A stretch of 9,880 nt of DNA from an uncultured Eubacteriales bacterium (lineage in GTDB: Bacteria > Bacillota > Clostridia > Lachnospirales > Lachnospiraceae): assembly GCA_900313765.1 (NCBI GenBank), contig OMSN01000053.1:1-9880 (forward strand), given 5' to 3'. The notes beneath the pieces were generated by a model. The model saw only the letters and a program-made list of their open reading frames with translations. It had not been told where the DNA came from and made no database searches. Made by a program: the position numbers and the translations under genes. This document shows, piece after piece, positions 5,448-9,880 of the stretch (its first letter is position 1; every line of letters begins with the position of its first letter).

Positions 5448-6695
5448 TCAGCGGATCACGATTGTCTCCGTGTTTTTGACCGCCTCTTCCATCAGACCAT
5501 CGATCACATCAGACAGTTTCTCTTCTGATTTTTTGATGATATCCAGGCGCGGTTTCGTGACCGGATGTTTGGCCACGAAGATCGTGCAGCAGTCTTCAAA
5601 CGGCTGAATGCTTGTCTCATAAGTTCCGATCTTCAGTGAGATATCAATGATATCCTGCTTGTCGAATCCGATCAGCGGACGGAACACGGGGATCGATGCA
5701 GCATCATCCGTGCATACCAGGCTCTGAATCGTCTGGCTCGCAACCTGGCCGATGGATTCGCCTGTGATCAGCGCCTGGGAACCATCCTGCTTCGCGAAAT
5801 GCTCTGCGATGCGCATCATGAAGCGGCGCATGATGATCGTCAGTTCATCGTGCGGACATTTGTCATAGATCGCCAGCTGAATATCCGTAAAGTTGACTAC
5901 ATGCAGACGGATCGGTCCCGAATACTGCGCGACCAGCTTCGCCAGGTCGACCACCTTCTGCTTGGCTCTCTCTGAGGTATAGGGCGGCGCATGGAAATAA
6001 GTCGCATCCAGGGTCACTCCTCTCTTGGCGATCATCCAGCCTGCGACCGGGGAATCGATACCGCCGGACAGGAGCAGCTGCGCTTTTCCGTTGGTGCCAA
6101 CCGGCATTCCGCCCGGTCCCGGAATGATCTTCGAATAGATGAAGACCTCATCGCGCACTTCGATATAGAGCATCATGGAAGGGTCATGCACATCGACTTT
6201 CATTTTACCGGGAAAAGCATCCAGGAGCTTCGCGCCGACTTCCGCATCCACATCCATCGAACTGACCGGATAGTGTTTATTGGCCCTGCGGGTGTGCACC
6301 TTGAATGTGATCGCATCCGGCTCAAAGGGCACTCCTTCGCTGGAGCCTTCCACCGGATTCTCCACGGGAACCATGTCATAGGTCTGCGCGATGTACCGGA
6401 TCGCATCCTCGGCGATCGCATCCGGATCCTCCACCGGCACCTTCATGACCTGGCAGATGCCGACCAGTCCGAAAACCTTCTGCAGCGCAGCGATCACCTC
6501 ATCGGGATCAAAGCTGTCATCGTCTCCGAGCACGTCCGCATAGATGCGGCCCTGCTCCTTGTGTACGTCAAACTCCCCTTCCACATGGGACAGTGCGTGT
6601 CTGATCTGCAGCACCAGCGCGTCCTCAAACTGTCCGCGGTTCTTTCCCTTGATGCCGATCTCGCCATATTTCAGTAAAAATGTTTTAAATACCAT
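5448..6695 (-). CDS. thiI: tRNA 4-thiouridine synthase ThiI (tRNA sulfurtransferase)
   Basis: This 415-residue enzyme adenylates U8 of tRNA and replaces its oxygen with sulfur to give s4U; in some bacteria ThiI also serves thiazole synthesis. The N-terminal ferredoxin-like domain (about 1-60, with LLKYGEIGIKGKNR) is followed by a THUMP domain and then the PP-loop ATPase with SGGIDSPVA at 210-218. FEDCCTIFVAKHP at 366-378 contains the conserved cysteine pair near the C-terminal end. There is no C-terminal rhodanese domain, as in B. subtilis ThiI, where sulfur comes from the dedicated desulfurase NifZ. The cysteine desulfurase gene directly upstream (81 bp gap) fits that arrangement. A loop in the THUMP region at about 107-128 (Pro/Glu-rich) looks longer than usual. 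The ATG at 6695 has GGGGAAGG just upstream, at short spacing. It is the last gene of the prmA operon. Confidence 0.95.
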   Translation of the reverse strand: MVFKTFLLKYGEIGIKGKNRGQFEDALVLQIRHALSHVEGEFDVHKEQGRIYADVLGDDDSFDPDEVIAALQKVFGLVGICQVMKVPVEDPDAIAEDAIRYIAQTYDMVPVENPVEGSSEGVPFEPDAITFKVHTRRANKHYPVSSMDVDAEVGAKLLDAFPGKMKVDVHDPSMMLYIEVRDEVFIYSKIIPGPGGMPVGTNGKAQLLLSGGIDSPVAGWMIAKRGVTLDATYFHAPPYTSERAKQKVVDLAKLVAQYSGPIRLHVVNFTDIQLAIYDKCPHDELTIIMRRFMMRIAEHFAKQDGSQALITGESIGQVASQTIQSLVCTDDAASIPVFRPLIGFDKQDIIDISLKIGTYETSIQPFEDCCTIFVAKHPVTKPRLDIIKKSEEKLSDVIDGLMEEAVKNTETIVIR

Positions 6696-6776
6696 ATTCC
6701 TTCCCCTGCTGCCCTGTCTCCTGCAGCCCTGTACATGTATCCTTGTGCATCCGCAGGCAGTCTGCCTGTCTGTCGT

Positions 6777-7949
6777 CTATCTCCGGCTGTACTTTCGAAG
6801 GACCGGAAGAAGTTCCTTCAGCACTTCCAGCGTATAGTCAATCTCATCCTCCGTAGTCCGGTCACTGAAGCTGAACCGGATCGCCGATTCCAGCAGATCC
6901 TTTCTCAGATGGATCTCCTGGAGCACGGAACTGACCGGTATCTTTTTATTGGAAGAGCAGGCAGAACCGGAGGATACGCAGATGCCTCTGTCTTCCAGGG
7001 CATGCAGCAGCACCTCGGAACGCACGCCTTCAAATGCACAGTTGACGATATGAGGCGCGCCTTTGCTCTCATCTTCCTCTGAATTCAGCCAGGTTCCGTC
7101 TATCTCCTTCAAGCCTGCGATCAGACGCCTTCTGCACTGCAGCATGCTGGCGACTTTCTGCTCAAAATCCGTGTATGCCTCCATCGCGGCAACGCCCAGA
7201 CCGGCTGCTCCGGGGACATTGTCTGTTCCGGAACGCATACCGCCCTGCTGACCGCCTCCGTAGACCAGAGGCCGGATCTTCGTTTTCTCTTTGATATAGA
7301 GGAAACCGACTCCTTTCGGACCATGGATCTTGTGCCCGCTCACAGACAGCATGTCGATCCCCAGTTTCTTCGGCCAGATGCGAAACTTGCCATAGGCCTG
7401 GATCGCGTCCACATGGTACAGGATGGACCGGTTGTGTGCGCGGTTATAGGCAGCGATGATCTTACCTGCTTCGGCGACCGGCTCCACCGCCCCGATCTCA
7501 TTGTTGACGTACATGGTCGATACCAGGATCGTCTCGTCACACAGTTCTCTTTTCAGACCTTCCGGATCGAAATGTCCGAGCGAATCCACCGGAAGATGCG
7601 TGATCCTGAACCCGAATTCCTCCAGCATGCTGAGCGGCTGCAGTACCGCAGCGTGTTCCACTGCCGTGGTAATGATATGATTGCCTGCTCTGCGGTTGGC
7701 CCATGCCGCGCCGACCAGTGCCCAGTTATTGGACTCGGTACCTCCGGAGGTAAAGAAGATCTCTGCGGGGGTCACTCGAAGCGTGGAAGCGATCCGCTCC
7801 TTTGCTTCTCTGAGGTATCGCTCAGCTTCCACCCCTTTGATGTGCTTTGAAGACGGATTGCCGTAATCTTCCCTCATGGTCTTCTCAACGATCTGCATCA
7901 CACCTTCCGAGACCCGGGTCGTTGCGGAATTATCCAGATATACTTCCAT
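6777..7949 (-). CDS. Cysteine desulfurase (NifS/IscS type, ThiI partner)
   Basis: This 390-residue PLP enzyme takes sulfur from cysteine as a persulfide. Class V aminotransferase features are clear: LDNSATT at 5-11, TSGGTESNN at 67-75, VEHAA with H99, YHVDAIQAYGK with D181 stacking position, SGHKIHGPKG with the PLP lysine K207, and SSGSACSS with the active cysteine C331. Length is normal. Its position 2 bp after rsmE and before thiI suggests that it is the NifZ-like sulfur donor to ThiI rather than the Fe-S cluster desulfurase; no iscU, sufU or iscR gene is nearby. The ribosome site before the ATG at 7949 is weak (GAAGAA), so translation may be coupled to rsmE. The enzyme class is secure; the partner assignment is contextual. 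Confidence 0.93.
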   Translation of the reverse strand: MEVYLDNSATTRVSEGVMQIVEKTMREDYGNPSSKHIKGVEAERYLREAKERIASTLRVTPAEIFFTSGGTESNNWALVGAAWANRRAGNHIITTAVEHAAVLQPLSMLEEFGFRITHLPVDSLGHFDPEGLKRELCDETILVSTMYVNNEIGAVEPVAEAGKIIAAYNRAHNRSILYHVDAIQAYGKFRIWPKKLGIDMLSVSGHKIHGPKGVGFLYIKEKTKIRPLVYGGGQQGGMRSGTDNVPGAAGLGVAAMEAYTDFEQKVASMLQCRRRLIAGLKEIDGTWLNSEEDESKGAPHIVNCAFEGVRSEVLLHALEDRGICVSSGSACSSNKKIPVSSVLQEIHLRKDLLESAIRFSFSDRTTEDEIDYTLEVLKELLPVLRKYSRR

Positions 7950-7951
7950 AT

Positions 7952-8713
7952 TTATTCTTCATCACTTTCCAGATGCAGCATGAGCATGGCAAGGATCGCC
8001 GGGCTGGCTGTGTCGGTCCGAAGGATCCGGTGTCCCAGCGTGATGCTCTCTGCCCCCAGTGCCAGCAGCTGCTCTATCTCTTTTTCTTCAAAACCGCCTT
8101 CCGGCCCGATGAAGATCCCGACGCTTTCTCCCGGATTCACTTCATCGATCACCTGGCGGGTATGGGCGATCCCCTGAGCATTCTCGTAGGGAACCAGGAT
8201 CTTGTCAAGTCCTGCTGCACTCTTCAGTGCCTGGTTCCAGTTCAGGGGCTTCGTCACTTCCGGCACAAAGGCCCGCTTGGACTGCTTGGCAGCCGCGAGG
8301 GAGATCGCATTCCATCTCTCCGTTTTCCTGGCTGCCCTCTTTTCATCCAGTTTCACGATTGTCCTTGCCGTGATCACCGGGATGATCTCGTGGACACCGA
8401 GCTCTACGCATTTCTGGATCACATTTTCGAAACGGTCACCCTTGGGCAGTGCCTGAAACAGGTACAGGTCAGAGGGAAGTTCTCTCGCATTTTTCTGAAG
8501 ATCCAGGATCCGTGCCGTCACTTCATCAGATCGAATCTCATCGATCTCACACAGATATTCCACCGGGTCGCCTTCCTGCCCAGTACACAGCAGGATCTGC
8601 TCTCCGCTCTTCATACGCAGCACATTGCGGATATGGTTCACATCATCGCCGACGATGCGGATCTTCCCCTCCTGCGTGTCAATATTGGACTCTTCGATAA
8701 AGAATCGGTACAT
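7952..8713 (-). CDS. rsmE: 16S rRNA (uracil1498-N3)-methyltransferase RsmE
   Basis: This 253-residue SPOUT-class methyltransferase makes m3U1498 in 16S rRNA. It has an N-terminal PUA-like domain starting MYRFF with DDVNHIRNVLRMKSG at 23-37, then the SPOUT domain with FQALPKGDRFENVIQKCVEL at 86-105, QSKR at 144-147, the SAM-knot motif FIGPEGGFEEKE at 201-212 and LGHRILRTDTA at 226-236. The last motif differs slightly from the common LG.RILRTETA (Asp for Glu), a conservative change. The start at 8713 has GAGGA eight bases upstream. The present prmA stop is 68 bp away. In the reading frame before the 17-bp duplication the prmA stop would be 15 bp away, so the original operon was tightly packed. 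The following desulfurase gene begins 2 bp after its stop. Confidence 0.95.
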   Translation of the reverse strand: MYRFFIEESNIDTQEGKIRIVGDDVNHIRNVLRMKSGEQILLCTGQEGDPVEYLCEIDEIRSDEVTARILDLQKNARELPSDLYLFQALPKGDRFENVIQKCVELGVHEIIPVITARTIVKLDEKRAARKTERWNAISLAAAKQSKRAFVPEVTKPLNWNQALKSAAGLDKILVPYENAQGIAHTRQVIDEVNPGESVGIFIGPEGGFEEKEIEQLLALGAESITLGHRILRTDTASPAILAMLMLHLESDEE

Positions 8714-8728
8714 CGTTTCTGTCCTCAG

Positions 8729-8774
8729 TCAGTTTTTGCGTGCAGTCACGCTGACCCACTCTCCCTGATGCGTC
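8729..8774 (-). pseudogene. Out-of-frame remnant of the prmA 3' end
   Basis: In the frame displaced by the duplication this stretch encodes THQGEWVSVTARKN followed by TGA at 8729-8731. GEWVSVTARK resembles the usual last strand of PrmA proteins. It is now untranslated unless the ribosome shifts frame or one repeat copy is lost. It fills most of the gap before rsmE. Confidence 0.8.
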
Positions 8775-8808
8775 ACTTCGATCACTTCCAGACTTCGATC
8801 ACTTCCAG
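8775..8808. repeat. Perfect 17-bp tandem duplication at the 3' end of prmA
   Basis: ACTTCGATCACTTCCAG occurs twice back to back, at 8775-8791 and 8792-8808, without a mismatch. Because 17 is not a multiple of three, it changes the prmA frame and creates the stop at 8782. The identity of the copies suggests a recent slipped-strand event, or an assembly artefact. Confidence 0.95.
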
Positions 8809-9699
8809 TCCTGTCTTCAGGCAGGCATCGGTCACATCCTTCTCCTTCACATCCAGGATTCCGGAAGTAATGTAGACAGCGCCTTTCTTCATGTGATGGA
8901 TGATCTGCGGCGTCAGTTCGACAAGGACCGGCGCCAGGATGTTCGCTGTCACGATATCATATTTCTCATATCCTGCAAGATCCTGCGTCTCCTTATCATC
9001 GATGAGATTGCCGATGATCGCCTGCATTTTCTCAGGAGCAATGCCGTTTGCTTCCAGATTCTCCTTCACCGCATCCATGGCGCAGGGATCCAGGTCCGTT
9101 CCGTACACATGGCCTGCCCCGAGCATGATCGCAACGATCCCCAGGATGCCGCTGCCGGTACCTACGTCCAGTACCTCGCAGCCTTCAGTGACGTATTTCT
9201 TCAGCTGCCGCATGCACAGCTGGGTCGTCTCATGCATGCCGGTCCCGAACGCTGTGCCCGGATCGATGTGCAGGATCTTCTTGCCCTCATCCTCCGGCTT
9301 CACCTTCTCCCAGGATGGGATCACCAGGATATCATCCACGGTGAACTGGTGGAAATACTGTTTCCAGTTGTTGATCCAGTCCGTATCCTCTGTCTCGGAG
9401 CGCTCGATGGTGCAGGGACCGATATCGGAGAACTGCCGAAGCGCGTCCAGTTCCTCTTCCACCCTCTTAAGAACAGCGTCCACATCCTCGTCTTCATCCA
9501 GATAGAAGCTGAGGTAGGCTGTCCCGTCATCGGGGCCTGCCGTCAGCGGAATATCCACGAACATCTGCTGCAGATCTTCCTGCGTCAGAGGAACATTGTC
9601 CTCGATCTGAGCACCCTCCACACCGGCGTCCGCCAGCGCGCAGATCACGATGTCTTCCGCTTCTGTTGTTGTCTTCAGCCTGAACTTAGTCCACTTCAT
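8782..9699 (-). CDS. prmA: Ribosomal protein L11 methyltransferase PrmA, C-terminus altered by frameshift
   Basis: This SAM-dependent enzyme methylates ribosomal protein L11. From the preferred start it has 305 residues: an N-terminal L11-binding domain starting MKWTKFRLKTTTEAED, a linker, and a Rossmann methyltransferase domain with DPGTAFGTGMHETT at 146-159, motif I LDVGTGSGILGI at 177-188 and NILA at 253-256. The ATG at 9699 has GGAGG about seven bases upstream; the ATG at 9705 (two residues longer) touches that site directly and is less likely. The protein ends GLEVIEVWK. A 17-bp tandem duplication (8775-8808) causes this end. With one copy removed, the frame continues into THQGEWVSVTARKN and stops at 8729, giving 317 residues with a PrmA-like final strand. 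The catalytic motifs are intact, but loss of the last strand could harm folding. It heads the rsmE-desulfurase-thiI operon. Confidence 0.93.
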   Translation of the reverse strand: MKWTKFRLKTTTEAEDIVICALADAGVEGAQIEDNVPLTQEDLQQMFVDIPLTAGPDDGTAYLSFYLDEDEDVDAVLKRVEEELDALRQFSDIGPCTIERSETEDTDWINNWKQYFHQFTVDDILVIPSWEKVKPEDEGKKILHIDPGTAFGTGMHETTQLCMRQLKKYVTEGCEVLDVGTGSGILGIVAIMLGAGHVYGTDLDPCAMDAVKENLEANGIAPEKMQAIIGNLIDDKETQDLAGYEKYDIVTANILAPVLVELTPQIIHHMKKGAVYITSGILDVKEKDVTDACLKTGLEVIEVWK

Positions 9700-9729
9700 G
9701 CGCATCCTCCCTGAAAGTCTCGATTAAGC

Positions 9730-9767
9730 AGTTGCCATTATCACATAAAAATAAACGGTTGGCAACT
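9730..9767. repeat. Inverted repeat spanning the prmA promoter
   Basis: AGTTGCCA (9730-9737) and TGGCAACT (9760-9767) are perfect 8-bp arms with a 22-bp AT-rich spacer; the arm centres are 30 bp apart, about three helical turns. One arm covers the -35 element and the other touches the -10 and predicted start. This is the geometry of a repressor operator, but no regulator gene is in view. Confidence 0.5.
9737..9765 (-). promoter_or_regulatory. Promoter of the prmA-rsmE-desulfurase-thiI operon
   Basis: On the minus strand TTGCCA (9765-9760) and GATAAT (9742-9737) are 17 bp apart, and TGT precedes GATAAT as an extended -10. This is the best sigma-A match in the window. The start is predicted near 9730, about 30 bases before the prmA ATG at 9699. 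Confidence 0.7.
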
Positions 9768-9794
9768 AATAAGCCTCCGGCAGCAATGCCGGAG
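9764..9794 (-). terminator. Intrinsic terminator of the gene upstream of prmA
   Basis: A perfect 8-bp G/C-rich stem (CTCCGGCA at 9775-9782 with TGCCGGAG at 9787-9794) closes a four-base loop. Reading minus it is followed by GCTTATTAGTT, a fair T-rich tail that runs into the prmA -35 region. Reading plus there is no T-tract. It would separate the upstream transcript from the prmA operon. Confidence 0.6.
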
Positions 9795-9836
9795 ACTCTG
9801 ATTCATATCCTATACCAAGGCAGATCCTGTGAGCGA

Positions 9837-9880
9837 TCAGTCTCTGTACCCGTTTGGGTTCTTGCTCTGCCAGTTCCAGG
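9837..9880 (-). CDS. Possible C-terminal end of an unidentified protein (partial)
   Basis: The right edge may hold the last 13 codons of a minus-strand gene, reading WNWQSKNPNGYRD and ending with TGA at 9837-9839. It is favoured because 11 of its 13 codons end in G or C, like the neighbours, and because its stop lies 42 bp before the terminator hairpin. A competing minus-strand frame stays open through the hairpin to a TAG at 9766 but has a less fitting third-position pattern. I do not recognise the protein, and 13 residues are too few to assign a family. Confidence 0.35.
   Translation of the reverse strand, partial: WNWQSKNPNGYRD

Noticed and set aside
6754..6768. A small hairpin CAGGCA-GTC-TGCCTG in the 81-bp gap between the desulfurase gene and thiI, as a terminator or attenuator.
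   Set aside because: The stem is only 6 bp and no T-run follows it on the minus strand; the two genes are a functional pair likely on one transcript.
7847..9714. Long plus-strand open frames (342 and 273 codons) opposite rsmE and prmA, and a 247-codon one opposite rnj (1720-2463).
   Set aside because: All lie antisense to well-recognised genes, show no family motif, and follow from G/C-rich third positions on the coding strand.
9766..9880. An alternative minus-strand open frame at the right edge ending at the TAG at 9766.
   Set aside because: It reads through the terminator hairpin into the prmA promoter and its third-position pattern is less like its neighbours than the frame ending at 9837. 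Sequence beyond the window would decide it.

Overview
The window is a housekeeping stretch of a moderately GC-rich Firmicutes chromosome. It is most likely from a clostridial lineage such as Lachnospiraceae. That is inferred from the IreB-RuvX-DUF1292 gene string, RNase J, ThiI without a rhodanese domain, a paired cysteine desulfurase, and an HPr-like protein of a clostridial kind. Almost everything lies on the minus strand, with tight spacing, ATGA overlaps and G/C-rich third codon positions. I see no mobile element, CRISPR array, rRNA or tRNA.

Read in the direction of transcription (high to low coordinates), the layout is as follows. At the right edge is the likely tail of an upstream gene and its terminator. 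A strong promoter-like sequence embedded in an inverted repeat then starts the operon prmA - rsmE - cysteine desulfurase - thiI (9699 to 5448). Next comes the only plus-strand gene, an HPr-like protein (5134-5364) with its own promoter and terminator. Divergent from it is mtaB (4995-3553). A promoter-like sequence inside the end of mtaB precedes a second gene string, ireB - ruvX - DUF1292 - rnj - ylbF - O-methyltransferase (3457 to beyond position 1). The order ireB-ruvX-DUF1292, with trmR following, matches the yrzL-yrrK-yrzB-yrrM neighbourhood of Bacillus subtilis.

Most products act on RNA or the ribosome: PrmA (protein L11), RsmE (16S rRNA), cysteine desulfurase with ThiI (tRNA 4-thiouridine), MtaB (tRNA ms2t6A37), RuvX (16S rRNA maturation), RNase J (RNA decay and 16S 5' end), YlbF (RNase Y partner family) and a TrmR-like methyltransferase (tRNA wobble uridine).

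I did not find a new multi-gene system. The most notable observation is a perfect 17-bp tandem duplication at the 3' end of prmA. It shifts the frame and removes the last 14 residues; deleting one copy in silico restores a 317-residue PrmA with a family-like ending, stopping 15 bp before rsmE. The second is the HPr-like gene, which lacks the phospho-accepting histidine but keeps the regulatory serine region.
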